Below, piece by piece: positions 1 through 6,551 of a stretch of DNA of 7,451 nucleotides. Below the pieces are notes generated by a model. That model made no database searches, had not been told where the DNA came from, and saw only the letters and a program-made list of their open reading frames with translations. A program made the position numbers and the translations under genes. The DNA comes from an uncultured Bacteroidota bacterium (lineage in GTDB: Bacteria > Bacteroidota > Bacteroidia > Bacteroidales > UBA12481). The DNA is taken from assembly GCA_903832165.1 (NCBI GenBank), contig CAILAQ010000857.1:1-7451 (forward strand), in the 5' to 3' direction. Position 1 is the first letter of the stretch. Each line of letters starts with the position of its first letter.

Positions 1-1
1 T

Positions 2-478
2 TCCAAGGACTCAGCCGGTGAATGGACCGATAAATTCAAAGTTGATTACCGGTTTAACCTGGCATTTGACCAGAATGAGATTGCGCTTCCCTTTGTATGG
101 GAGGGTAAGGTACCGGTTCACATGTACCTTGGATTCATGGCGTGGAGGTGGAATAATTCGACAAAAGAATGGTACGAAAAGGTGAAACTGGATTACTATT
201 ATTCTGAATTTACCGGAAGCGGAATCGATCCGATTACCCAAATTCAACCGATCCTTATCTACCCTAACCCGGTTACAGATTTCATCGTTATTGAAACAGA
301 ACAGCCGGCAAAACCGATGCTTTTCGAGCTGACAGACATTACCGGGAAGCAAGTAATTTCCATAACCCTGAACGGGGCACGGAATCAGGTTTCAGTATCC
401 GGATTGCCGGATGGTTTGTACCTGTATCGCATTATCCGAAATGGCGGATCCTATCAGGGCAAAGTCATAAAAAGGTAG
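2..478 (+). CDS. C-terminal part of a secreted protein with a T9SS type A sorting tail (5' end outside window)
   Basis: The reading frame is open from the first bases of the window, so the internal Met at 122 is not a credible start and the gene begins upstream. About 158 residues are visible. The last ~75 form a type IX secretion sorting domain: a YPNP motif, then the TDITGK strand, a DGLYLYRI motif and a terminal basic KVIKR. In this family the tail directs export across the outer membrane by T9SS and is then usually removed. The upstream ~80 residues are rich in aromatic residues (WEGK, AWRW, KEWYEK, DYYYSEF) and look like a beta-rich domain, but I do not recognise the family, so the activity is unknown. 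It could be an enzyme or an adhesin. It converges on the fucosidase gene 27 bp downstream. Confidence 0.85.
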   Translation, partial: SKDSAGEWTDKFKVDYRFNLAFDQNEIALPFVWEGKVPVHMYLGFMAWRWNNSTKEWYEKVKLDYYYSEFTGSGIDPITQIQPILIYPNPVTDFIVIETEQPAKPMLFELTDITGKQVISITLNGARNQVSVSGLPDGLYLYRIIRNGGSYQGKVIKR

Positions 479-488
479 GCAACGGAAC

Positions 489-520
489 TTTCAGTTTCCT
501 CCTGTTCAGAACAGCTGAAA
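489..520. terminator. Possible bidirectional terminator hairpin between convergent genes
   Basis: Arms TTTCAG (489-494) and CTGAAA (515-520) flank an inner perfect inverted repeat, CTGTT-CAG-AACAG (502-514), giving about 11 paired bases with a 7-base bulge on one side. It covers the stop codon of the fucosidase (506-508) and follows the stop of the upstream gene, where convergent transcripts meet. There is no clear U-tract, so a classical intrinsic terminator is not proven. Confidence 0.3.
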
Positions 521-1885
521 TTCGCCAATCGTAGGAACTTCATTGGCTTCCAGGATATTCAGGCGGAACTTTTGCGCCTTTACCGCTCGTGGAAATTTAA
601 CCTTCAGATAAGAGCCGATCGACTCGCCTGAACCAATCGCTTTCCACTCATTTCCCTGATAAGCCTCAATGATAAACTTCCTGACACGGACAAATTCGCC
701 TTCGTCAATCAAGGCCGAGGTTATGGTTTTTTCGCTTCCGAGGTCGATTTCAAGCCACCCCGAACGACTGTCTTTTACCGCTCCCCAACGAGTGGAAAAG
801 TTATTGTCGGTAGCTTTTCCTGCTTCATATCCCGGCTGAGACCAGGTGGATGAAGCAGTAGCCTTCCCGGCCAGCGGAACCGGCATGGCAATTTTCCCAC
901 TGATCATATTGCCGACCTCACGAAGGGTTTTAACGTCGATATCACGTATTTCACCTTTATAGTCAGGCCCAACATCCAGAGAAAAAATATTTTTGAATTT
1001 AACGGCCCCAAGATAATCGCGATAAATTTTTTCAGGCGACATACACAGATTATCATGCACCGGAAGAGAATAAAACCACATGGCGCCACCCTTATGCCCG
1101 GGCAGAATCGGATAGGTGAATTCCGCGGCGATATAGCCCTTATAGCCTTCAGCCCCCTTGTTATATCCTGCTCCCGAAAAATCATCCAGTGCTGAAGGAC
1201 CGCCCATTTCGCCCAGGCGGATGCGGCCCGAAGGTTCACCGTGGTTGTATCCGGGCAAACAATCGGGCTGAAACTCAGCAACCCATTTATCGGTTTCCGC
1301 ATGACTCAACCCGCCATCCCCCTGCGCATGATCGAACCAGATATATTCAATCGGCCCGTATCCGGTGAGCAACTCTTTCAGCTGCGCCTTCTTGATCTCC
1401 GGATTTATACCTCCATTGGTGGAAAAAACCGCCCCCGGGAAATTCCAGTCGCCCTCCGAAAAATAGAGCGCGAGTTTTATTCCGTATTTGTCGCATGATT
1501 TCCGGAGCTTGGCCAGCACATCAATTCCTAACGGACTGTTGGTTACCTTTTTATCAGAAGTTTTAGTGTCCCACAAACAAAACCCATCGTGGTGCTTGGT
1601 CAGGAAAAGAATATAATTCATGCCGGCATCCTTAGCCACCTGACACCACTGGTCGGTGTTGCAACCGGTTGCCTTGAAATAGGAAGCATTCTTTCCTTCT
1701 GTCGGAGTCCATTCCTGGCCCGAAAAGGTACTGAACGACCAGCAGATAAACATGCCGAACTTCATATCTGCAATCTGCTGAGCGCGTATTTCATCGTTGG
1801 TTTTTACAGGCGGTTGTTTTTGCCCGTTACTCTGAAAAGTCGATAAACCAAATAGCAATAGTAAAGGAAGGATAGCTTTTTTCAT
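506..1885 (-). CDS. Secreted GH29-type alpha-L-fucosidase with C-terminal F5/8-type C (CBM32-like) domain
   Basis: Predicted to release alpha-L-fucose from glycans outside the cytoplasm. Residues 1-22 form a signal peptide (MKK, a Leu-rich core, ending SNGQ). The GH29 barrel spans about 31-335: KFGMF (42-46), TKHHDGFCLWD (96-106), nucleophile Asp185 in the strand IEYIWFD, and the late motif DVGPDYKGEI (304-313). Glu226 in LGEMGG is a candidate acid/base by its position after the nucleophile, but this is less certain. Residues ~336-459 form a discoidin-like carbohydrate-binding domain, with ASSTW (344-348), TDNNFSTRWGA (359-369) and WLEIDLG (377-383). An oddity is that the usual HWG after the FGMFI strand reads CWS (48-50), so a conserved active-site His is replaced by Cys. 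No T9SS tail is present, unlike its two neighbours, so it may be periplasmic or surface-associated by another route. The start fits the signal peptide. It is divergent from the galactanase. Confidence is high for the family and lower for the exact substrate. Confidence 0.9.
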   Translation of the reverse strand: MKKAILPLLLLFGLSTFQSNGQKQPPVKTNDEIRAQQIADMKFGMFICWSFSTFSGQEWTPTEGKNASYFKATGCNTDQWCQVAKDAGMNYILFLTKHHDGFCLWDTKTSDKKVTNSPLGIDVLAKLRKSCDKYGIKLALYFSEGDWNFPGAVFSTNGGINPEIKKAQLKELLTGYGPIEYIWFDHAQGDGGLSHAETDKWVAEFQPDCLPGYNHGEPSGRIRLGEMGGPSALDDFSGAGYNKGAEGYKGYIAAEFTYPILPGHKGGAMWFYSLPVHDNLCMSPEKIYRDYLGAVKFKNIFSLDVGPDYKGEIRDIDVKTLREVGNMISGKIAMPVPLAGKATASSTWSQPGYEAGKATDNNFSTRWGAVKDSRSGWLEIDLGSEKTITSALIDEGEFVRVRKFIIEAYQGNEWKAIGSGESIGSYLKVKFPRAVKAQKFRLNILEANEVPTIGEFQLF

Positions 1886-1922
1886 TTGAACCTGCAGTTT
1901 TTTTTGTTACTTCACCCGTATG

Positions 1923-1953
1923 TGAAGATAATATGACTTTAACAGAAACCAAT
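1923..1953 (-). promoter_or_regulatory. Candidate Bacteroidota-type promoter for the fucosidase gene
   Basis: Read on the minus strand, an ATTG element (1950-1953) is followed after 19 bases by TATCTTCA (1923-1930), which resembles the Bacteroidota pattern TTTG-N19-TAnnTTTG with mismatches. It would give a leader of about 30 bases before the ATG at 1885. This is a match by eye only. Confidence 0.3.
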
Positions 1954-2009
1954 CATGATACCAGCACATCCGGAGCAGCATTGTACCATGACCCGCAAAA
2001 TACTTAAGG

Positions 2010-2053
2010 AGGAACAATGGCCGGAATGAAGACAGCTGCAGCAGCCATTGGTC
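2010..2053 (+). repeat. Short dispersed repeat, copy A (fucosidase-galactanase intergenic region)
   Basis: These 44 bases match 6424-6464 at about 34 of 41 aligned positions, with one 3-base gap. Shared blocks are AGGAAC, TGGCCGGAAT, ACAGCTGC and TTGGTC. Copy A follows AAGGAGG (2006-2012), a strong Shine-Dalgarno-like sequence four bases before an ATG at 2017. That ATG opens a 16-codon frame (MAGMKTAAAAIGLAGE, stop at 2065-2067). The corresponding frame in copy B gives LAGIRTAAAVG, so the differences are conservative on this strand (M/L, M/I, K/R). The minus strand also reads as similar peptides (IPAIVPP and IPAKVPA), so strand and coding status are unresolved. The rest of the 1886-2106 gap shows no other recognisable gene. 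Confidence 0.6.
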
Positions 2054-2106
2054 TGGCTGGAGAATGAATTTATCGGATGACAACTATTTTTTTAGCCAAA
2101 ACAGTT

Positions 2107-3468
2107 ATGCAATCCTTCAGAAGGTCGATTCTGTTATTCATCCTGATAATGTCAGGATCATATCTTTTCAGTCAGTATCAGCCTGTTATTATCAATCAAT
2201 TCCAGATAGGGGCGGATCTCTCCCTCGCAAAATCAATTATTGATAAAGGCGGTATTTATTATGCTGATGATAAAAAGGCCGACCTTTTCGAAACATTCAA
2301 AAATAAGAAATTCGAATATGCCCGTTTGCGGCTGTTCCATAAGCCTGATGGCCTGAGTTCCAACGGCACAGTAAACTCAATGCCCTATACTATTGCACTG
2401 GCTAAGGTCATCAAAGCCTCCGGGATGAAATTGCTGCTGGATTTTCATTACAGTGATACCTGGGCCGATCCTTCCAAACAAACAAAGCCCGCTGCCTGGA
2501 GCAATCTGAATTTTACCACATTGAACGACAGCGTTTATGCCTACACAAAAATAACGATGAACATATTTGCGGAAAATGGTGTTTACCCCGATATGGTTCA
2601 AGCTGGCAATGAAATCAGCCATGGTATGCTATGGCCCGATGGTGCCAGCTGGACAGGAAATAAATCCAACTACCGAAATTTTTCAACCTTGCTTAAATCA
2701 GCAATCCGCGGAATTCGCGAGTCAGATAACGGATCAGGAATACCCATTCTACTGCATGCCGCTACAGGTGGCTCATTATCAGATACCCGGATTTTCATCG
2801 ACAGCCTCGTAAAATACAATGTTGAGTTCGATGCAATCGGCTTAAGCTACTACATTGAATATCACGGCATAATGTCGCAGCTCGACGAAAATATTGCCTA
2901 CCTGAACTCCCATTACAACCAAAACATCATTATTGCGGAAACCAATTACCGGTCCGATGGCATTCTTCCTTCGGGGAGCGTTATTACTCAAAGCCAGCTG
3001 CCATTTCCCCTGACGTTACAGGGTCAGTATGACTATTTGCAGGCACTGTACCGTTTGACAAAGAAATATCCAAAAGTTAAGGGGATCTATTACTGGGGTG
3101 GAGAGCTGATCTGGGCAGGCGACATTGGCGGCTCTTACTCTTCGCTGTTTAACTGGGATGGAAAGGCGCGAAAAGCCCTGAATGCATTTCAGGACCTGGC
3201 AACTGGCGGCGTTTCTTCTCCAAATTCCACAAGTCAGGTTACAATTTTTTTGGATTCAGATAGTCACCTTGAAATCAGGTCTAATGCGGAGATGTCCCCA
3301 GGTAACATTTTGAAAATTCTTGATCTGGAGGGAAGAACTATCTATCAAAAGCCATTGACCGGAAACGTCACACAGCTCGATCTTAAATCAACACCTATGG
3401 GTCTTTACGTAGTTGAGATTTTGAATAAAGGAAATATCCTGTTCAGTGAAAAGGTGTTGTTAAAATAA
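2107..3468 (+). CDS. Secreted GH53 arabinogalactan endo-beta-1,4-galactanase with T9SS-like C-terminal tail
   Basis: Predicted to cut internal beta-1,4-galactosyl bonds of type I arabinogalactan (pectic galactan) outside the cell. Residues 1-23 form a signal peptide (MQSFRRS, hydrophobic core, ending LFSQ). The GH53 barrel covers about 34-365: GADLS near its start, RLRLFHKPDG, DFHYSDTWADPSKQTKPAAW (112-131), acid/base Glu169 in GNEISHGMLWP, and nucleophile Glu278 in AETNY. Residues ~376-453 resemble a T9SS type A sorting domain (ILDLEGRTIY, MGLYVVEI, terminal KVLLK), but the usual YPNP opening is missing and reads IFLDSD instead. An in-frame Met at 2077 would add ten residues before the signal peptide; 2107 is preferred because it puts the charged n-region and core at the N-terminus. 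The gene is divergent from the fucosidase. Its stop lies only 8 bp from the stop of the convergent permease gene. The barrel motifs make the family assignment firm. Confidence 0.93.
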   Translation: MQSFRRSILLFILIMSGSYLFSQYQPVIINQFQIGADLSLAKSIIDKGGIYYADDKKADLFETFKNKKFEYARLRLFHKPDGLSSNGTVNSMPYTIALAKVIKASGMKLLLDFHYSDTWADPSKQTKPAAWSNLNFTTLNDSVYAYTKITMNIFAENGVYPDMVQAGNEISHGMLWPDGASWTGNKSNYRNFSTLLKSAIRGIRESDNGSGIPILLHAATGGSLSDTRIFIDSLVKYNVEFDAIGLSYYIEYHGIMSQLDENIAYLNSHYNQNIIIAETNYRSDGILPSGSVITQSQLPFPLTLQGQYDYLQALYRLTKKYPKVKGIYYWGGELIWAGDIGGSYSSLFNWDGKARKALNAFQDLATGGVSSPNSTSQVTIFLDSDSHLEIRSNAEMSPGNILKILDLEGRTIYQKPLTGNVTQLDLKSTPMGLYVVEILNKGNILFSEKVLLK

Positions 3469-3476
3469 GAATAAGG

Positions 3477-4508
3477 CTAGAATTTGGGGCTGATTAAGCT
3501 CATTATCCAGAAGCACAAAGCACCGACCAATGCTGATGCCGGTATGGTTAGTATCCACGCATAAATGATATTAAAAGCAGTTTTCCAGTTGATATTGGCC
3601 ATATTTTTCACAGACCCTACACCGATAATTGAACCGGCAATAGTATGAGTTGTTGAAATGGGTATGCCCATATTTGTTGCAAGAAAGATAGTAAAAGCGC
3701 CTGCTGTCTCAGCGCAAAAACCATGAACCGGTTTAAGCTGGGTGAGTTTCATTCCCATTGTTTTGACAATTCTCCAACCACCTAAGGCAGTTCCGACTGC
3801 CATTGCCAGATGACAGGAAAGGATTATCCACAAGGTATCTCCGCTGAAAATGGAAAGTTGATGTTCAGGTTTCATCATACCTGCAGCTACCAATAAGGCT
3901 ACAATGATACCCATCGTTTTCTGGGCATCATTACCACCATGTCCCAGGGAATAAAGCGCCGCCGAAAACAGCTGACCTTTGCGGAAGAACCCGTCCACTT
4001 TTCGTGGCCTCCACTTTCGGAATATCCAGTAAACGGCGACCATAAACACAAAAGCAATGGCGAATCCGATCAAGGGGGCGAGCGGGATAAAGGTCGCTGT
4101 CTGGATGATTTTCTCCCAGCGGATAATATCCGGACCCTTGAACATTAACCCTGCACCGGTTAAACCACCGATCAAAGCATGGGATGAACTGGTAGGCAGA
4201 CCAAACCACCAGGTGATCAAATCCCACACGATAGCTCCGAGCAACCCTGCCAAAACCACGTAGATGAAGGCAGAATTCGACGAATCAATAATTACAATTT
4301 TGGAAATCGTGTTTGCTACTTTGGGAGCAAAAACAAACATCGCTACGAAATTAAAAAATGCAGCCCATAAAACAGCTAGTCTTGGAGATAAAACATGTGT
4401 GGAAACAATGGTTGCCACAGAATTTGCAGCATCATGAAATCCATTGATGACATCAAAGATAAGCGCAACCGCAACAACCAGAATAACGATGAGCAACATT
4501 GAATCCAT
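3477..4508 (-). CDS. PiT-family inorganic phosphate transporter
   Basis: An inner-membrane permease of the PiT/Pho-4 family, which moves phosphate (usually as metal-phosphate with H+ or Na+). It has 343 residues, mostly hydrophobic helices, with both halves of the internally duplicated fold present. The first-half signatures are NGFHDAANS (22-30) and GLPTSSSHALIGG (103-115). The second-half signatures are GHGGNDAQK (189-197), PVHGFCAETAGA (260-271) and GIPISTTHTIAGSIIG (281-296). These Asn/Asp and Ser/Thr motifs form the substrate sites in the family. It appears complete, from MDSMLLIV to a terminal SPKF. No DUF47/PhoU-like partner gene, often found next to PiT, is beside it. It follows the 5-alpha-reductase-like gene after an 87-bp gap that contains a good -7 box, so separate transcription is likely. 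Residues 270-296 match a broken second copy at 6470-6551. Confidence 0.95.
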   Translation of the reverse strand: MDSMLLIVILVVAVALIFDVINGFHDAANSVATIVSTHVLSPRLAVLWAAFFNFVAMFVFAPKVANTISKIVIIDSSNSAFIYVVLAGLLGAIVWDLITWWFGLPTSSSHALIGGLTGAGLMFKGPDIIRWEKIIQTATFIPLAPLIGFAIAFVFMVAVYWIFRKWRPRKVDGFFRKGQLFSAALYSLGHGGNDAQKTMGIIVALLVAAGMMKPEHQLSIFSGDTLWIILSCHLAMAVGTALGGWRIVKTMGMKLTQLKPVHGFCAETAGAFTIFLATNMGIPISTTHTIAGSIIGVGSVKNMANINWKTAFNIIYAWILTIPASALVGALCFWIMSLISPKF

Positions 4509-4534
4509 TAGTGTAAAATTGCTTTAAATGTCCC

Positions 4535-4542
4535 CAAAGATA
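4535..4542 (-). promoter_or_regulatory. Bacteroidota-type -7 promoter box for the phosphate permease
   Basis: The minus-strand sequence TATCTTTG exactly fits the Bacteroidota -7 pattern TAnnTTTG and lies 26 bases before the permease ATG. No convincing TTTG-type -33 element was found at 19-21 bases upstream. It suggests the permease has its own promoter rather than relying on read-through from the upstream reductase-like gene. Confidence 0.45.
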
Positions 4543-4595
4543 GATGAATAATGACTCAAGATTTCCCCAATGTTACCAAATTGTTAAATCTTTAC

Positions 4596-5351
4596 TTACA
4601 GAATAAAGGGTATAATGGCTTTTCGGCTAGCGGGGTAATTTCCGAAATGTTGTTTATACCATTTGTGATGTGAAAGCGCCCTTGGAAGAAGATTGGCGAT
4701 AGTCCATGCCAGAAACGAAATGGCAGCCAGATTCCAGCACATAATCGCAAAACCGGTCCACTCAATTATTTCTCCTAAATGATTAGGGCAGCTAACAAAA
4801 CCAAACAATCCCCCTTCCGGTATTTTATAACCGGTTTCACCGGGCTTGCGCAGGTGAATCAGACGGTTATCATAATCCCAGTTGATATAAACCCCGCCAA
4901 TGAACAAAAGGGCACCGAAAATAAATCTCGCCCCAATCAAATCACTGACTGAATATTGCCCGAAGTTTGCAAAATAATAACCGATCAGGGATCCGTTCAC
5001 CAGGTTGAAAAATATAGCCAGAACCATGATCAGTAAAGGCATTTTCTTCGCTCTTGTCCGCAGCCGCATTGGAAAAACAAAGGTGCGGTTCACATAATGA
5101 AAAAGATAAAGAGAGATCAGCGTCCACGACATCGCATTTTGTCGGGGGATGCTGGTCAGAACAAAATAGAGCAGCAAAATCATTCCCGGGGCTTCCATAA
5201 AGACCCAACCCAGTTTGTTATTGATCTGCGGCCCCCACCTGGATGAGGTGTGCCGGCCATAAGGAGCAGGTATTTTAAGCAACAGAAGGAAGGCGAGCGC
5301 ACCGATGGTCATCCATAAAAAGATCAGTTCCTGAAAAGTATCGTAGATCAT
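4596..5351 (-). CDS. Steroid 5-alpha-reductase-like membrane protein (SRD5A/DUF1295 family)
   Basis: A polytopic membrane protein of 251 residues, close to the ~255 residues of animal 3-oxo-5-alpha-steroid 4-dehydrogenases. Family hallmarks are APYGRHTSSRWGP (29-41), Glu53 in FMEAPG, FHYVNRTFVFP (84-94), GYKIPEGGLFGFVSCPNHLGE (174-194; key residues Gly-Phe-Val-Ser, Asn190, Glu194) and the C-terminal block HHKWY...YPASRKAIIPFIL (228-251). By position, Glu53 and Tyr86 would match the Glu and Tyr that contact the 3-keto group in human SRD5A2, so the catalytic core looks intact. The family reduces an enone double bond with NADPH. The bacterial substrate is unknown and may be a steroid, isoprenoid or other lipid. 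The gene starts 9 bp after the SDR gene, so they are very likely co-transcribed and probably act in one pathway. Confidence 0.85.
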   Translation of the reverse strand: MIYDTFQELIFLWMTIGALAFLLLLKIPAPYGRHTSSRWGPQINNKLGWVFMEAPGMILLLYFVLTSIPRQNAMSWTLISLYLFHYVNRTFVFPMRLRTRAKKMPLLIMVLAIFFNLVNGSLIGYYFANFGQYSVSDLIGARFIFGALLFIGGVYINWDYDNRLIHLRKPGETGYKIPEGGLFGFVSCPNHLGEIIEWTGFAIMCWNLAAISFLAWTIANLLPRALSHHKWYKQHFGNYPASRKAIIPFIL

Positions 5352-5360
5352 AATTGGAAA

Positions 5361-6353
5361 TTATAAAAGGTAACCTTCTTGTTTAAACCAGCTTATCGAA
5401 TCGGAAATTGTTTCATTAAGCGGCCGGCACTGATAATCAAGCTCTTTCTCCGCTTTCAGGCTGCTTATTCTTTTATTGCCGTGTGTCATGGTATAGATCG
5501 ATTCTTTTGTGTACAACGGTTGCTGCCGCATTAATGCAGCCATCAGAAGGATAAATGGCAACCCCAGGTATCCAGCCCATGCCGGTAAAACAAGAACCCT
5601 TCCATGGTCGCCCCTGATATTCATGATGATTTTTTTCACCTCCTCCAGACTGTGCCATTTCCCTCCCAGCAAATAGGAGTGCCCGCTACGGCCTTTATCA
5701 ATGGCATAGACCATGGCCGACGCAACATCGCGTACATCACAAAAATCAAAGCCACCGTTGATGAGCATCGGGATCTTTCTGTTATAAATATCCATGATCG
5801 CCTTGCCAATCAAAGAAGGTTTGCTGTCGAACGGCCCGATCACCGCTGTGGGATTTAAAACCACTACCTCCATCTGATCAGAGGAATGCTGAAGAACAAA
5901 TTGCTGCGCATCCCGCTTGGATTGATCATACCGGGGTGCATTCCCTGAGCAGAACTCACTTTCTTCATTCAGTAATCCATCCGCCGTATTGTGGTTATAG
6001 GCATGTATGGAACTCAGGTGAATAAAGCGTTTTACGCCTGCCTCTCTTGCAGAATTGAAGATATTCATGGTGCCATTCACATTCGTATCATAAACCGAAG
6101 CATCCCGGTTACTGTTCAGTGAAATCCGGGCGGCACAGTGAATCACCGCATCGCAGTCCCTTACCAGATTGTTCAATGAAGATATATCGGAAAGGCTGCC
6201 CCTAACAGTTTCCAGTGCCGGTAAACCAGTGTTGGGCTCCTGTTTGTAAACCAATGCCCGCACACGGTAACCCTTGGTAATCAGTAACGGAATTACTGTC
6301 GAGGCAAGATGGCCCGCCGAACCTGTGATGGCGATAATATTTTCCTTTGCCAT
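5361..6353 (-). CDS. Extended SDR, NAD(P)-dependent epimerase/dehydratase or 3beta-HSD-like dehydrogenase
   Basis: A cytoplasmic oxidoreductase of 330 residues with an N-terminal Rossmann fold. The nucleotide-binding turn is TGSAGHLAS (10-18), a variant of TGxxGxxG. VIHCAA (70-75), TNVNGTMNIFNSA (90-102), LSSIHAY (113-119) and the catalytic pair YDQSK (Tyr142, Lys146) follow in the normal order. The C-terminal part (NPTAVIGPFD, DVRDVASAM, LLGGKWHS) matches extended SDRs such as dihydroflavonol-reductase/3beta-HSD relatives and sugar-nucleotide epimerases; sequence alone does not separate these. The ATG at 6353 is chosen because MAKENIIAITG begins directly at the first beta strand. A longer frame from 6467 adds 38 residues with no SDR similarity and runs into repeat and pseudogene sequence. 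The gene is 9 bp upstream of the 5-alpha-reductase-like gene, which favours a lipid or steroid-type keto/hydroxyl substrate; this is inference. Confidence 0.85.
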   Translation of the reverse strand: MAKENIIAITGSAGHLASTVIPLLITKGYRVRALVYKQEPNTGLPALETVRGSLSDISSLNNLVRDCDAVIHCAARISLNSNRDASVYDTNVNGTMNIFNSAREAGVKRFIHLSSIHAYNHNTADGLLNEESEFCSGNAPRYDQSKRDAQQFVLQHSSDQMEVVVLNPTAVIGPFDSKPSLIGKAIMDIYNRKIPMLINGGFDFCDVRDVASAMVYAIDKGRSGHSYLLGGKWHSLEEVKKIIMNIRGDHGRVLVLPAWAGYLGLPFILLMAALMRQQPLYTKESIYTMTHGNKRISSLKAEKELDYQCRPLNETISDSISWFKQEGYLL

Positions 6354-6364
6354 AATTTTGATGC

Positions 6365-6372
6365 CAAATATA
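6365..6372 (-). promoter_or_regulatory. Possible -7 promoter box for the SDR/reductase pair
   Basis: The minus-strand sequence TATATTTG fits TAnnTTTG and lies 11 bases before the SDR start at 6353, which would leave a leader of only a few bases. No clear -33 element is present. If real, it would let the two-gene SDR/reductase unit be transcribed separately from the START-domain gene. Confidence 0.3.
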
Positions 6373-6423
6373 CAAATATGGAGATGATTAAATCTTTGGG
6401 AAAAGATCGATGAAAGACTGAGC

Positions 6424-6464
6424 AGGAACTTTGGCCGGAATAAGAACAGCTGCTGCTGTTGGTC
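6424..6464 (+). repeat. Short dispersed repeat, copy B, joined to a phosphate-permease remnant
   Basis: This is the partner of 2010-2053, with about 83% identity over 41 aligned bases. It contains an inverted repeat, AACAGC-TGCT-GCTGTT (6445-6460), that copy A lacks in this form. It lies within a few bases of the end of the PiT gene remnant. The two copies sit in unrelated intergenic contexts, which suggests a dispersed element or debris of a once-duplicated sequence rather than a local duplication. Confidence 0.6.
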
Positions 6465-6469
6465 CATGC

Positions 6470-6551
6470 ACCAATGATGGACCCGGCAATTGTATGAGTG
6501 GTTGAAATAGGAATGCCCATGTGCGTTACGAGGAAGATGTTAAAGGCGCCT
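6470..6551 (-). pseudogene. Remnant of a second PiT phosphate permease gene
   Basis: The minus strand encodes 27 codons, running from GAFNIFLVTHMG through IPISTTHTIAGSIIG. They align without gaps to residues 270-296 of the intact permease at 3477-4508. I count 65 of 82 identical bases and 24 of 27 identical residues; most base differences are silent third positions. The fragment lacks both ends: its 5' side overlaps the stop codon of the START-domain gene (6550-6552) and its 3' side loses similarity within ~10 bases and passes into the dispersed repeat. It cannot encode a functional transporter. The mostly silent divergence means the two copies evolved as working paralogues, or the second was acquired from a relative, before nearly all of the second copy was deleted. 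Confidence 0.85.

Noticed and set aside
11..352. Minus-strand open frame opposite the first gene
   Set aside because: It is a shadow of the plus-strand coding region with its T9SS tail and has no recognisable domain of its own.
2017..2067. Copy A of the repeat as a remnant of an MgtC-like or PiT gene
   Set aside because: Short resemblances (AAIGLAG to MgtC; TMGMK in the permease) break down after a few residues, so no parent family can be named.
2077..2106. Galactanase start at 2077
   Set aside because: The ten extra residues (MTTIFLAKTV) would push the natural signal peptide away from the N-terminus. It cannot be fully excluded.
6354..6467. 38-residue N-terminal extension of the SDR gene from the ATG at 6467
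   Set aside because: It precedes the first beta strand of the Rossmann fold, is of unusual composition (Gln run, Phe/Leu-rich) and lies in the dispersed repeat next to the permease remnant. The ATG at 6353 fits the family.
6293..6520. 75-codon minus-strand frame starting MGIPISTTHTIAG as an intact gene
   Set aside because: It starts in the middle of a transporter helix motif, then runs into unrelated sequence and the out-of-frame start of the SDR gene, so it is debris rather than a gene.
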